From NCBI GenBank assembly GCA_016584495.1, contig WAID01000015.1, forward strand, positions 1,488,501-1,552,500: a stretch of DNA of 64,000 nt, given 5' to 3'. Within the stretch, counting starts at the first letter, position 1; each line of letters begins with the position of its first letter. The position numbers and the translations under genes are program-made. Shown piece after piece: positions 22,916 through 35,517 of the stretch. The stretch is from Celoporthe dispersa (lineage: Eukaryota; Ascomycota; Sordariomycetes; Diaporthales; Cryphonectriaceae). The notes beneath the pieces were generated by a model. That model saw nothing but the letters and a program-made list of their open reading frames with translations. It made no database searches and was not told where the DNA came from.

Positions 22916-25900
22916 TCACAAATAATCATCTATCAATCCAGGAGAAGGGAAGCTGACAGCCTCGTCCACCGCGCTCCAGAGCCCACTACCACCCTCGCCA
23001 TCATCTTTGCCAGCGCTGTTGGTGTTTCTTACTACCGTACTGGAAGAACACTCCGAGAACTCATCACCAGCGCAGTTCGCACCATCAACACCAGCGAAAG
23101 TGGGCGGGCGTGCCCTCATACCTTGGTTCATCCTCACAGCGAGTGGCGGGGATAGGGCCTGGGAGACATCAATGTGGTCCGAGCCACTGTCAAAAGAGTA
23201 ATCATCTCCTGCCTCGATCTGTCCATCACCGCAGTGTCCACAGCGACAAAAGTCTTGGCCACGCGCATTCTCAATCTGCATAGCCAGGCACTCGAAATCG
23301 TCGATTTTCCTCTCGGCCCTCTCAGCCCGACGACTCCATGTGGCGGTATCTTCTCTCGCACGATTGAGGCCCTCACGTAAGATGGCCTCGTTCACAGCTT
23401 TCATATTTCTGGTCTCTTCAAGCTCGAGGCGGAGCTGTGCACAATCCTCGTTCTTTGCTGAGAGCTCCGACCTGAGACTGCGGATCTGATCGCGCAGTGA
23501 TGAGGCACGATGACCGCGGCTAGGACTGTGACTGAGGGAGCTAGAATACCTGCTGAGGGTCACCGACTCATCGTAACATGAGGATGAACTTTGTTGCGAC
23601 AGCCGTGGCAGAAGTTTGCAGCCGCCACTGGTTATTGTCTGGGGGATGGGGCTGGAATAATAGCCGACAGGTCGTATTTCCTGTTGGGCTGTGAGCTTGA
23701 GAGGTGAGCCAGGCTGCTTGATCGAACCATCAAGTTGCGTTAGTGAAGGTGAACCAGTATCAGAGACATTCTTCCTGATTGGCAGACGGCATGGGGTAGG
23801 TAGTCTAGATGGAGTGACGGACGGGGCAACTGATATCCGTGAGTCATCTCGTTTTGTCGGCGTCAGTCTGGATTGTCTGTCGGCCTTGCTAGTGCTGTCA
23901 CCATCACCCAGGTCTTGTCGGCGCGGAATCAGAGACTTTTTGCCGCTGCTCTTCGATGTGGTGTCCAGAGTAATGCTGATCCTCGCACCGTTGATCAAGG
24001 AAGCTGGCGTCGATACGGAAGTGGCAGGTTGAAGTGAGGCACGAGGCGACGGGTTGCTCGTGTAAGGGGAGACGACTCCAGCAGTCTCGCGTCGTTTCCC
24101 TTGGATGGGACCAGCGGGCGTCGGCATGAAGGGTGAGGCTTTGGCAGCACTGTCAAACATCGCTGCCAATCCCTTAACCTTGCTGGCACCCGGCTTGACA
24201 TCAACTCGGCCATTCTTGCTTGGTGTTGGAGACATTCTGTATGAACCGGCAGCTGAAGGAGTCCCCGGCCGCCTATTTTTCTTGATCAGGACATTTGGTT
24301 GACGAGATCGTTTCTTGAGAACTGGCAAAGACAGTTCTTGACTTGCGATAGTATCTCGCCTCAAGTATTCACCCCTGAGGTCCATGTGTGATCGACGGCA
24401 CGGGCTTCCTGGCAGGACAAATTCCGCAGTTCCGTCTATTTGGTCCGGAGAGACCTGATGCTGCTTCACAGGAGAGTGAGGCTCATCCCCGGTCTCTTCT
24501 CCTTCCTCCACACCAACCGAGCTTGCCGATCCTCGCGATGATGTCCGCCACATAGATGATTGAACGCTGGATGGGGAAATTCCGGGAACGATATGAGGAA
24601 TTCTTGGTTGCGAGCGCATGGTTGATGGTGCTTTTAGTATTTTTAATCCAGCTCCAGCCTGGTACGTGATCGTTGGGTCCAGGTTACACAATGGCTGCGG
24701 TCTCTCCGGGGGATCATCGATCTGGCCAACATTCTTGGGTGTCGGCCTCTTCCTACCGGTCGATGGTGTGGCAGACCTGCATCGCAGTGCCCACTCGTCC
24801 CTTGTAGACTCAAGCTTGAGAGGCTCTTTGTTCTGTGGTCGAGGATCTGGAGTAACGAGGTTCTTCATTGGGCATCGCGGCCCAATGAGCTTGGATGGTG
24901 ATCGTGCAGAAGGGCTCAGGTCGCCATCGGAAGGGTAAAGGTTCTCATTACCTGCTGTATTTTGACTGGCAGTCACGTCCGAAGTCTTTTTGTTCAAGGA
25001 GGACTTGAGAGAACTCTTCAATGGTGTTGGCAATCTTTTGCTGTCAGCGCCATGGTTCTCGCCAACACACTCTTGCCGCGGAGGTGTCAGAGCACCCGAT
25101 GCTCTGAATGATGGTTGTAAGCCGGAGGAAACCCGAGCAGAGTCAGACCTTGTCTTCTTCACCGAGAGAGCGTCGTTGGTGCTATCCATCTGCCTGAAGG
25201 ACACGGCTCCTAAGCACCGATGTTAGAACCGACAGTCGGGATTGCATATTCAGCTCGCTACTTACGGGGGCATGAGGCTCTAGAACTGGCCCGAGGGCCT
25301 TCGACTCCGGGTCGACCGCCGTATCTTCTTCTTGATGACGTTTCCTCGACATCGAGCCCGTCAGAAGACTTTCTTCCCGCACGGATCTCGGCCTCAGAAG
25401 ACCTCCCAAAACTGCCGGGGCGTATCGGCTCGTCCTCAGAAACCGAGACTCGACTGCGGCGTTTCAGGAGTCCAGTGCTCATGCTCCCGTCAATACTCCT
25501 CATCTGTCTGACAACGTCTCTCCAGTTTGTGATTAGCATCTCTGTGATATCATTCGCGACGTGAATTTTGTCGACCTCCAAGAAGGGATGCTGGGGTTCA
25601 TCAGTCTGCTCTTTCGACTTCCTTTTTTCCTTCTTGGTCTTGGCTGAAGGAGACTCTGCCACGAGGAAAAGTCCAGCACTAGGATCTGCGAGCTTGACAG
25701 CGTGTGATCCCAACATGTCACCCACCAGCAGAGGGCCGAACACAATTCCGAGCGCGTTGTAGCCCATCAAGTCAGAAGTAGGTAGTGGATGGCCGTGCTC
25801 GTCCTCGCGGGGAGCAACCTCAGCGGCTCGACCTAAGAGACAGAGAAGGCCGAAGACGGCGCATATCAACTCTCTCCTGTATTGTGACCTTAGAGTTCCA

Positions 25901-26944
25901 ACAGCGAGGGCGATCAGACGTGCACGGATCTTGCTCTGCTTGGTCCTGCTAAACTCTGGGTCACAGTACAGCTGACTATTTATTGCGACCAAAGCGTCAA
26001 AAAGGGACAGTGACCCAAGGATGCCACCAGGTAGGCCCGCGAGGAACTTCTTGAAGCAGGATGCAACGTCATACACCCCGACGTTGATATGAGTAGGCAG
26101 ATTCGGGCTTCGGACTGTGTTTGCGATGTCACCGCCGGCCTGCTCCGCGCAGTAGAACTCGTACAGCTCGTTGACGACTCGGACGGAACCCGGAATACGG
26201 AAGACGCCTCGAGTCTCCGGTGCTTTTGGAAGTCAATGGAACAATTTCAATGTGAAATAAAGATATCAGGAGTTCACTGACCATGTTGTACAAGATACTG
26301 CGCGGTGGCACGGAAGCAAGTAGGAAGAATTAAAGACCCAGGAGCATACTCGGGCGGCAGATAGAGGAAGCTTTTCCCACACAGCCTGACCAAACCTTGG
26401 AGATCTTGGTCCTTGAGACTGTCCCTCTTGGGATGTGCGACGTGTGATGCCACATGGCCGAGACTTCGCTGGCGACGGACGCTGTTCTCCGTAGACTGGC
26501 TGGACGTTCGCCTGAAGGTACGTGACCACCAGCCACGCTTGGGGAGGGCTCCTATGGCCTAGTGCAAGAGTCAGAAAGATCCTCGAGTTTCCTTGATTCT
26601 TCCCTTTGTGGCCAAAAACCCACATCGATGTTCGCCGGGGTATCGGGAACCAGTGGACGAATGCCGTACTGTTATTGTGTACACGTCAGTATGACGAGGG
26701 CTTATGCTGGGACAACTTGACATACCTTTTGGGCAAGCCTGTTGTACTCAATAACAAAATCCTCACGGTCGCGTATTTCATCAGTATCGGACATGGCTCC
26801 CAGGTCGCCGCTGGTCGAAGTCCATGTTGCGCTGCTCCGGACACCACTGGAAGCCTTGTTGACGGGAAGCGGCAAACGTGCAAGAGAAGAGGCAGATGGT
26901 CTGGGCTGGAGATCGGGTGTGACAACCTCTCGGGACTCCCTCAT
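22916..26944 (-). CDS. Rho GTPase-activating protein (RhoGAP domain, coiled coil)
   Basis: Exons on the minus strand are 26726..26944, 26624..26668, 26282..26558, 25266..26222 and 22916..25209, all in phase (introns 57, 65, 59 and 56 nt), giving 1263 aa. The RhoGAP domain begins near FLYLPPEYAPGSLILPTCFRA. It includes the arginine-finger segment ETRGVFRIPGSVRVVNELYE, then ILGSLSLFDALVAI and YNALGIVFGPLLVGD. After VANDITEMLITNWRDVVRQM comes a long Ser/Pro-rich region, then a coiled coil (LRDQIRSLRSELSAKNED) and a cysteine cluster, CRCGHCG, near the end. Such proteins switch off Rho/Rac/Cdc42 GTPases at tips and septa. The start 26944 is the first in-frame ATG. A better N-terminus (MEKSSNDETFDDSL, ATG at 27060, exon 27018..27060) lies upstream behind a GT-AG intron, but its phase is one base off. 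Confidence 0.88.
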
Positions 26945-28120
26945 CGTCCTGATCAGAAGGAAAGGGCTGCAACGACAGTAGTGATCATCAGCCGGATTAG
27001 TCGCAGTGCGCATCAACCTAGAGAGTCATCGAAAGTCTCGTCGTTGCTGGATTTTTCCATGTAGCTGCCGCTTGTCACGGGCGTCCGATTCGACTCGTCT
27101 AATTTCAAGGAATGCCCAATAATAAAGCTGGGCGGTAAAGGGTGGTGGATAATAACCAAAGAAGAGCCCCGACGGAAAGACGGGTAATTACAGGAGCGTA
27201 ATAATTCGATGTTGGCCCGGGTTACCCAAACCCCAAAGAAGCTTGAACACTGATGAAATGCTGTTGCAGAGTCGTTAACAGACAAGTCAAAAACAGAGGT
27301 GGGACGGGAGAGAAGGTAAACGATAGAGTTTCAGATCAGAGATGGAGACAAGAGGCGTAGGGTCGATGTCTACTTCCACTCTCGACAAGCAACACCGGGT
27401 AAGTGCTATCGTTCCTGCCACCTCGTGTGATGCAGCGCTTGCCAGATTCCAGCAACATTTTTGCCTCCCCGGATCCACACGCTGATCGGTAGGTTCATGA
27501 CTGTACGACAAAAAGCGCCTGTTCAGATGGATACTGGGCGCTGGGGCGTTGGGCATTGTGCGACGGGAAGAATCCATGACACCCAGACCATCTGAATGAG
27601 GCGTAGTTGACAACAGTTGGATTCCTGCAAGGCCTGCCTGTAGCACCTTCACGATCCGCTCGCACGTGCAACGGGGACATAAGATGCGCAGGTAAAAAAG
27701 TAGTCAGGTCATGTTGGTTGCGCAGAGACCAAGCTGCATCGTGTCCCTTCAGGCTCGTGGTTCAAAACGTGTGCATCTTTCTTCATCGGCTGTATCTAGA
27801 GGGTGCAAAGCATTGCTACTTCATCTCTTGATGATAATAACCCAAATTAGAGGAGTCTCGCGCAGGATGTTTCCCTTACCTAAAGAAAGTCTTCTTCCCA
27901 AACATATCTCTATTGGCGCCCGGGACCAAACCACGACGGATGACGCCTTATGCAACCACCCCTTGGTATCCTTGCTCCTGCCCATGGCCCCGTCCACCTA
28001 GAACGCCCTGCAAATGCCTCGAAACACAGGAGGAATTCCCCCGAGACTCTGGAAAGAGGGGGGGGGGGAGAGAGGAGGGTGGAGGCTTCATGATGTTGAG
28101 GTATAAGCCCCCTCTTGTTG
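26945..28120. other. intergenic, RhoGAP upstream region and SNF4 3' region
   Basis: The first 120 bases may hold a RhoGAP 5' exon (27018..27060). The remainder up to 28,120 shows no gene. There is a G run at 28,062-28,071. Confidence 0.55.
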
Positions 28121-29947
28121 TCATGCCTCTGGCTCCATATGCTCTGCCTCTCCGTGTATTAGGACGTACTTGAGGATATCCGAGAGCGAGATAATCCCTT
28201 GAAGCTTATTGTCATCGTCCACCACGATCAGACGGTGCACCCGAGATTTTCTGACCGTATCGAAGATCGAGTCGAGTCGATCCTCTTCTGTGCAAGTGTA
28301 GATGCCCTGGAAGTCATCCGATCTCCTGCACAGCGCATCCCCGACGGTCTCGCTGAGCTCATCGTAAGCCCCGCCCTTGATGCAAGGGATGACGTCCACC
28401 GCCTCGAAGACGTTCATGACATGGCCCTGTCGGTCTAGGATGGGAATCGCTGAGATGTTGTACTGAACCATAAGCTGGATCACATCGAGAACCGAGCTGC
28501 CCATGGTCGCTGTCGCGAGGTCCTTGTATGTCCCAAGGTTGATATCCCGTACGGTTTTCCTGAGGAGCGTCGTGTTCTTCTCGTTGTTCACTGCGATGAA
28601 CTTCAGTATGCGATATTGCGTGATCACGCTGACCACCGTCTCCCGGCCCGTTTCATCGTCGAAATCAACAAGCGGGATCCTGCGCGCCCTCGTCTGTAGC
28701 ATGCGCCGACAAGCTTCGTAAAGGGGCCGACTTGGGTGGACGGATACGGTTTCAAGGGGCGCAACGCCGAGCGCTTTCTCGATATCTGGAGTACAAAAGC
28801 CTAGTCAGCCCGGCCCATGGGATCCATGGTCACGTATATGTTGACCGCTTACCTCGCAGGCTGCTGAGGCGGAATTTCTCTACCTCCTCAAGCTTTTCAG
28901 GGAATTGCAGGTAGTATTGAATAACGTTGATGAAGTCGGTACTGGTAAGGAGACCCGCGAATGTCGACGTCTTGGAATCCCACAGCGGAGCTGAGACAAT
29001 GCCTATCCAGCACCCGTCAGCCTCGCAAAGTACTAGAGAATACAGTGCAAATAGCGCCAGTAGGGAGGTATCGTACTATTCTGCATCAAGATGTTTACGC
29101 AGGTTCGGATGAGGAGGTCATTGTCGAGCATAATCAACCGGAAGGAAAGCGGCAGGACATCGTAGCTCGTTCGAACCTTGAGAAACTCCCGTATGGCCGT
29201 CTAGCAAAGTTCAGTCAGTTCAACACTGTGCACCTTGATTTTTTATTTTTTTTTGTGTGAGTGCGTGCGTGCGTGCGTGCGTGCGTGTGTGTGTGTGTGT
29301 ATGTGTTGCTCCCCTCTTTCTTTTCAATAGTTCGTAGACCAACATCCGAAAGAGACAACAGGCGCGCGCGCGTGCGTGTGTGTGTCTCCCTCCCCCGCCC
29401 TCGTTCGTCCCACGCCCACAGCGCTCGCTCAGTAGTACCCCGCACCCATATGCAGCCCGCGCAGCACACAACGTGCCGGCCGAGTCAGCAGAGGCCTCGT
29501 CGACGGGGGGACTGGCAACCGGTGAGAGATAGGCAGGATGATTCGGCCCCTCCTCTACCTAACGATCGTCTCGCGGCAGGTCGGAGGTGGATGGCAGGGG
29601 AGCAGCAAGGGCGCGGGATGGAGGTGCGTCGGCCAGAATTTCAGGGCCCATTCAGGGCTCGAAGAAGGATCTCGTCTACTTACCAGGCCCTGCACTTGAT
29701 CTCGATCCAGCGGCGTCATTGGGGGCTTCTCTGCTGGTATTGTGTGACTGTGACTCTGAGCCGTCTGAGCGGCGCTGCTGGCTAACAAGGGCCTGGAGTT
29801 GCCAGAGGTGGCCGTGGCCGTGGGAGCGCGCAGGTGCAGGTACGTTGAGGGCTGTACAAAGGGGAGCTCGTGACCCGGTTGTCTCGCGACGGCAGCGGGC
29901 GGGTTTCCTGACAAAGGGCTATCGCTGGGGTTCGCGGGGTCTGTCAT
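28121..29947 (-). CDS. SNF4: SNF4, AMPK gamma regulatory subunit (four CBS motifs)
   Basis: Exons are 29684..29947, 29077..29200, 28853..29002 and 28121..28785, with every phase consistent: 400 aa and no frame break. The N-terminal 80 residues are Pro/Ser/Thr-rich and poorly conserved. The conserved part starts at PLDRDQVQGLTAIREFLKVRTSYDVLPLSFRL. It continues through CBS motifs with SAPLWDSKTSTFAGLLTSTDF, RARRIPLVD, NISAIPILD, DVIPCIKGG and SRVHRLIVVDDDNKLQGIISLSDI. Snf4 binds adenine nucleotides and activates the Snf1 kinase under carbon or energy stress. Intron 1 is 483 nt, far longer than the other introns here, and contains a microsatellite. Start 29947 directly follows a TTTTTAAG that could also be a splice acceptor. 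Confidence 0.95.
29257..29302 (+). repeat. (TGCG)n(TG)n microsatellite inside SNF4 intron 1
   Basis: A TGCG tetranucleotide run merges into a TG dinucleotide run. It lies near the 3' end of the 483-nt SNF4 intron, about 55 bases from the acceptor at 29201. Confidence 0.9.
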
Positions 29948-32267
29948 CTTAAAAAGAGCTTCCCTGTGGCACGTCAACCTCGGGCTGGCTGGCTCGGCTG
30001 GCTGGCTGGGCACCAGGGGGCATGAGGGGATATGCTGGCTTGGGGCGGGCACCAGTCTCACGCTCCCAAGGCTCGTTTCTCGTGCCGGCCAGGTCGCGGC
30101 CTCGCTAGCGGGTGCCTCAAGCTTCTCGGAAGCGCGCGCCCAGGTCGAACTGCCCTGCCACGCCTGCCTTCTGAGGGGAGCTGGCAGCTGGTAGCGGAGG
30201 TAGGTGGTGTGGTAGTAGCGCTCGCCCGTCTGGAATTTGGAGAACTAGCTAGCTTAGAGGACAGCCGCTTCAGTTCTAGCTCTCGCTCGCCAGGCCGCGC
30301 CCCGGGGCTCCGGGCTCCAAACTGTTGCTGGATCGTCGCCCAGGTCGGTAAAGTCGAGGATCTGGGGTGGTGTTGATGTGAGGTCAGACGCAAGGGTCGA
30401 GAGAAGATGATCGAACAAGAAGGGAAGTTTTGGGTATGGTGCCGTTCTCTGGATGCCTGTAGTAGGCCAGTGATAGGCTGATGATCCTGCTCACAATCTC
30501 ATCAGGCAGACCACCAACCCAATCGTTGAAGCTTCAGTTGCAGGTGCAGCGTCTTGCTGGTTGTTGAATCTTGTGTTACCGTCACCTTGCAGGGCAGCAG
30601 TGCAGTGCAGCAGCGCAGTGGGATGTAGCGAGCGCAATGCAAGCAGCAGGAGTTGGGTTTATCAGATAAGAGGGAGCAGGGCTCTGCAGCCTTCTGGAAG
30701 ACCGCTGTGGAGGCTCTGGAGCCACACCTCCTCTTCCATGCTGGATTGATTGCCGTTCATCAAGTACCTCTCTTTATATACATGTAGCTATCTTCTCCCA
30801 CATCTTCAGTAGACCTCTCGCTGTCTTGTCATCCTGGTCTGTTACTTGTCATTTTCTCTCGATCCTCATCAGATTTGCCGATTTATCTTCACCGGACTTG
30901 CGCCTCACACATGCAGTCGCGACGAGGCGATCCGTTGCCCATTGCTGCAGCAGGCCAGAACAGGAAATAGAATTACACGACGTCAACGGTGGTTGGCAGC
31001 ATCTCAGTCCGAGACCCTACGCTAAGTCAACAGGACCCCCTCCTCGGTCCTATCCCATCGCTACCATTGCCCGAAAAGGACATATTGCCTCCATCTTGCG
31101 CACTCAAACCCAGCGCTTTGTGATGTTCAGGCCCTCGGCAGTCGAGAAGATAGGGAGGAAGGCTAGAGGAATACTTGCGGGCTCAGGCGGCGGAGCCCGA
31201 CATGCACATGTACAGTTGATGTCTCGGGGAGGACACTGTTCATCGAGTGATGATAGTGGCGGCGCCGGCCTCCTTATCTCGTATTGATAAAGTGTATCAC
31301 GCAGCAGGCTATACCACAGAGTCATTCCATGAAAATTGATGCCCCCCTCCCCCCTCTCATAGGGAGTTGGAGAAGGGTTCTCGGATGCCGCGCGAGATGA
31401 CAACCATCCTAGTGGTAGTACGACGTATCTACGCACGGGAGGATTTCAGACCCAGCCCACCCATATTAGAACCTTGCATGCATGTTTCCAAAAAGAAGAA
31501 GAAAAAATGGAAAACGTATTCAGCATGGAGATAACTGACTACGGACCGGAAAGGAAGAAGAGACGAATTAGGAACAAAAACGCTTGAGCAGGAAGAGGTG
31601 TAATTCTGGCCAGCAGGAATCACCATCTTCTGGATGCATTTCCAAAGGCTCGTTCTAAACAGTTTTCAACAACGGGATACTGTACTGAGGCTGCAGGGTG
31701 GCACCTGCTCGTGTCCTGTGAGCCCCGAGTACAATGCAGTGATCTTAGCTAGCGCGCCACTGGCTTACTGCGGGTACCGTAGTACTACAGACCATAACAC
31801 CCGGGGAGCGCGTTCAGGCGCTGCCGGGGAGGTAAACAGCTGGAAGCTAGCGGCACCTTGACCCTGCAGCGCTGGGAAGTACCGGCCACATGGAAGCTCC
31901 GACTGGGCGCCACTGCCAAGGTCACGCATGACACAGCAATAATCTAAGATCTGGTTGGGCTGTGAGCAGCATCTTTTGGCTTCAACCTCTTGTCGTAAAC
32001 ACTGCATTCCCACCAACCTCATCGCATTACGTACGCCTCGGTACAGCGTCCACCTCGGACCCGAACATCTCGTGCAGATGCATCCGATCTTTGATTGAAG
32101 TCTCTCTTTTCGCGGCCGTCCAGTATTCACCATCGCAGGATCCGACAACGACTGGGCCCCGGGGCCATCTGTGACCGACCTGAGCCCTCGAGGCACGAGC
32201 CACGACAGCTTCCTCACGGCGCTCCCGACATCGCTGACGTCGATCCACGTCGACGCCCTCCGTCGAG
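29948..32267. other. intergenic, divergent SNF4/VAC8 promoter (2.3 kb)
   Basis: No supported gene. It holds GGCT repeats (29982-30010), CAGTG-type short repeats around 30,596-30,625, and an antisense ORF at 31,765-32,355 that overlaps the VAC8 start and has no family resemblance. A plus-strand ORF near 30,826-31,287 lacks an ATG at its beginning. Length and GC suggest long leaders and regulatory DNA. Confidence 0.45.
29982..30010 (+). repeat. (GGCT)n short tandem repeat
   Basis: GGCT units are repeated with one interruption, in the presumed SNF4 leader about 35 bases upstream of its start. Confidence 0.8.
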
Positions 32268-34361
32268 ATGGGTATCTGCAGCTCCTCATGCTGTGGAGGT
32301 ACGACTCCAGCCTTCTATAGCCGTCCTGTGGGTGTGGCAGGCCTAATAATATCACAGCTAAATCCCGCGATAACTTGTACGAGCCCGTCCTCGCTGATAG
32401 CGAGCGGGAGGCTGTTGCTGATCTCTTACAATACCTCGAAAACGTACGTGATACTTCAAGGGCTGCCTTGGCTACTTAGTCCACACCAGCGACTGACGAA
32501 AAGCATAGCGCGGCGAGACCGATTTCTTTTCCGGCGAGCCTCTCCGAGCCCTGAGCACCCTCGTCTTCTCCGATAACATCGACCTCCAACGAAGCGCAAG
32601 TCTGACGTTTGCTGAGATCACCGAGCGAGGTGGGTATACACTTTGTTTGGGCCTACCAGCAGACATGGTGATGACATCAGCATCGAGCCTGGTGAAAGAT
32701 CGCTTGAGTGCAGCGGCAGTCGCTAACCTGATGCCGCGTAGATGTTCGAGAAGTCGACCGTGACACCCTTGAGCCGATACTGTTCCTACTCCAGAGCTCC
32801 GATATCGAGGTGCAGCGGGCAGCAAGCGCAGCCCTTGGCAATCTTGCAGTGAATAGTAAGTTGTTCCTACAGCGAAGAGGTGGTCTACGGTTTTGATTGC
32901 TGACACCACTGGCAGCGGAAAACAAGGTCCTCATCGTGCAGCTTGGCGGTCTCCCTCCCCTCATCCGACAGATGCTTTCGCCAAATGTGGAGGTACAGTG
33001 CAATGCTGTAGGGTGCATAACAAACCTCGCTACGCATGAGGAGAACAAGGCGAAGATTGCGAGATCTGGTGCTCTCGGCCCACTCACGCGGTTGGCGAAG
33101 TCTAGAGACATGCGTGTGCAGAGAAACGCGACGGGCGCGTTGCTCAACATGACACATTCTGGTAAGACTATCAGCGCTCCAGTCTGCACGCTACAACTCA
33201 ACTGATGTTCGGCATAGACGAAAATCGCCAACAGCTTGTGAATGCCGGTGCGATACCCGTCCTCGTGCAGCTCCTCTCCTCTCCCGACGTCGATGTGCAA
33301 TATTACTGCACGACAGCGCTCAGCAACATCGCGGTCGATGCCAACAATCGAAAGAAGCTTGCGCAGACAGAGGCAAAGCTCGTCCAGTCCCTCGTCAACC
33401 TCATGGATTCATCTTCTCCGAAGGTTCAGTGCCAAGCTGCCCTGGCTCTGCGCAATCTTGCCTCGGACGAGAAGTATCAGCTGGACATTGTCAGATCTCA
33501 TGGTCTGAACCCGTTGCTGCGACTGCTTCAGTCTTCCTATCTCCCGTTGATATTGTCCGCGGTGGCCTGCATCCGGAACATCTCCATACACCCCATGAAC
33601 GAGTCCCCCATCATCGATGCCGGCTTCTTGAAACCACTTGTGGATCTGCTCGGCTCCACTGACAATGAGGAGATCCAATGTCATGCAATCTCAACTCTTC
33701 GTAACCTTGCTGCCAGCTCGGATCGCAACAAGGCTCTCGTCCTAGAGGCTGGAGCAGTGCAGAAATGCAAGCAGCTAGTGTTGGATGTGCCAGTGGCGGT
33801 CCAGTCAGAAATGACTGCTGCCATTGCGGTGCTAGCCTTGAGTGACGAGCTCAAGAGTCATCTTCTTGATCTGGGCGTCTTCGATGTTCTGATACCGCTT
33901 ACTCAGTCTTCCAGCATCGAGGTTCAAGGCAACAGCGCCGCTGCGCTTGGAAACCTGTCGTCCAAAGGTATGTCTCTCCCTGTCACCGGTCCCACTTGAG
34001 AGGCAGGTTGACTAATGCCCAAACAGTAGGAGACTATGCAATCTTCATATCGGCGTGGACAGAGCCCAATGGCGGGATCCATGGCTACCTCAGCAGGTTC
34101 CTCGGCAGCGGTGATGCCACGTTCCAACACATTGCGATCTGGACGCTGCTTCAGCTTCTCGAGTCTGAAGACAAGAAATTAATCGGCTTGATCGGCAAGT
34201 CTGACGACGTTGTCGAGATGATAAGGCAGATCGCCAACAAGCAAGTCGAGGCTGAGGAGAACGAGCCGGAGGAGGATGACGAGGGTGAGGTGGTTAACCT
34301 TGCACAGCGATGCCTTGAGCTCCTGGGCCAGAGCGGTTCCAAGGCTCACATTGAAGGCTGA
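32268..34361 (+). CDS. VAC8: VAC8, vacuolar armadillo-repeat protein
   Basis: The model is join(32268..32298, 32358..32443, 32509..32629, 32742..32855, 32916..33161, 33218..33967, 34027..34361), 560 aa, all phases consistent and the normal family length. Exon 1 encodes MGICSSSCCG: a Gly2 N-myristoylation site followed by cysteines for palmitoylation, which attach the protein to the vacuole membrane. Armadillo repeats fill the rest (for example VQRAASAALGNLAVN, VQCNAVGCITNLATHEENK, VQYYCTTALSNIAVD, CQAALALRNLASDEKYQ, QCHAISTLRNLAASSDRN). The C-terminus VVNLAQRCLELLGQS is conserved. Vac8 acts in vacuole inheritance and fusion, nucleus-vacuole contacts and autophagy. The sequence shows no break. 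Confidence 0.97.
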
Positions 34362-34905
34362 TGATTCATTTTATGTTGTACGGATGAGATTGTTCTGGCA
34401 TTGGTTAAGTCACACTCGGGGACCATTTCATTTGTTGGAACCGCGGCGTCTTCATACCTGGACTACGATAATTGCATTTACTTGGACTCGGCAGGCGTGG
34501 AGTTCCCTGGAGTATCACTATATATATCTGAAGGGTTTGGTGGGGGATCAGCGGCTGCGGTCTGTTTTCAAAGTTTGGTTTTGATTGTTGATCCTTTCCT
34601 GACGGGCGGGGTCCTACGATCAAACTGCAAAACCCTCGCAACTCTTGACGGCCCGAGACATCACGGTACATTTCTCTCTTGTGACGAGACTACATAAGCC
34701 GAGAGAATCACTTGAGATGTCCATATTGTTGTGTGTACGTGGTCCGCCGAGTCCTAATTCACCCTACGAGATGTAATTAGACACTATCTAGCCAGCTTAT
34801 ATATTTCGTAAGACGTTTGATACCTTGAACCGCACAAGCCAGTCCGGCAAGCGTGCATGCAGCAGAGCCCTACTGCCCACCGATCTCTTTTCCGCATTAA
34901 ACACG
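34362..34905. other. intergenic, convergent VAC8 / IMP1
   Basis: These 544 bases hold the 3' UTRs of two convergent genes. No gene or notable repeat is seen. Confidence 0.6.
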
Positions 34906-35517
34906 TTAAACCTCGTCCAACGGGTTCCTTATCTTCCTGATCTGGCTCCACTGCCAGGGCCACGATCCGGTCTGATAGATCACCTTGCCATCGATCAGCG
35001 CCATAGGTAGGGGACCGTACAGCCTCGAGTCTCTTGATGCGGGCAAGTTGTCTCCCAACACCCAGCAGTGGCCTTTGGGAACCTGCACATAAAAAGTTGG
35101 TCAGCACCCCAGTGCCCTTTCCTTCCCCCCGCCCAAAGAAACACCCCCTTGCGCCTGGCCTCCCGCACTCTCACTCACCTGGATCATCTCATCCCGCCCG
35201 CTCTCCGGACTGTGCACAAGCACATAGTCCCCGGGCAGCCCCGCCACGCGCTTGATCGCGTCCTCGTCCGTGATGGGGATCTTGAACTTGACGAGATCAC
35301 CGACCCTCACGTCCTTGCCCCGCCGGTGGAGGTGAGAGGTTATAGCACCCTGGCCCCAGACCTCCCAGCCGGGCAGCATCGATGGGCCGCTTACGGTGCC
35401 CCAGCTGTAGAAGTAGGTGACGAAGACGTGGGCCGCGGCGAGGAACTGGCCGGTTGCGAGGAGGACGCGGAGCGGTCGGCCGAGGTAGGTCTGGCGAAGG
35501 CGGGTTCTAAAGGGCAT
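34906..35517 (-). CDS. IMP1: mitochondrial inner membrane protease subunit IMP1 (S26 signal peptidase)
   Basis: Exons are 35179..35517 and 34906..35082 (intron 96 nt), 171 aa, the expected size. One N-terminal membrane segment (VLLATGQFLAAAHVFVTYF) leads into box B, SGPSMLPG, with the catalytic Ser at about 46. Box D, AIKRVAGLPGD, supplies the general-base Lys at about 89, and box E in exon 2 reads GHCWVLGDNLPASRDSRLYGPLP. IMP1 cleaves sorting signals from proteins delivered to the intermembrane space. The ending QIRKIRNPLDEV is Imp1-like rather than Imp2-like, as is the spacing of the boxes. Confidence 0.93.

Noticed and set aside
30826..31287. 153-codon plus-strand ORF
   Set aside because: It begins at TTG rather than ATG and has no motifs or splice support.
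31765..32355. 196-codon minus-strand ORF in the SNF4/VAC8 interval
   Set aside because: It overlaps the VAC8 first exon in antisense, lacks recognisable motifs, and has Cys/Arg-rich random composition.
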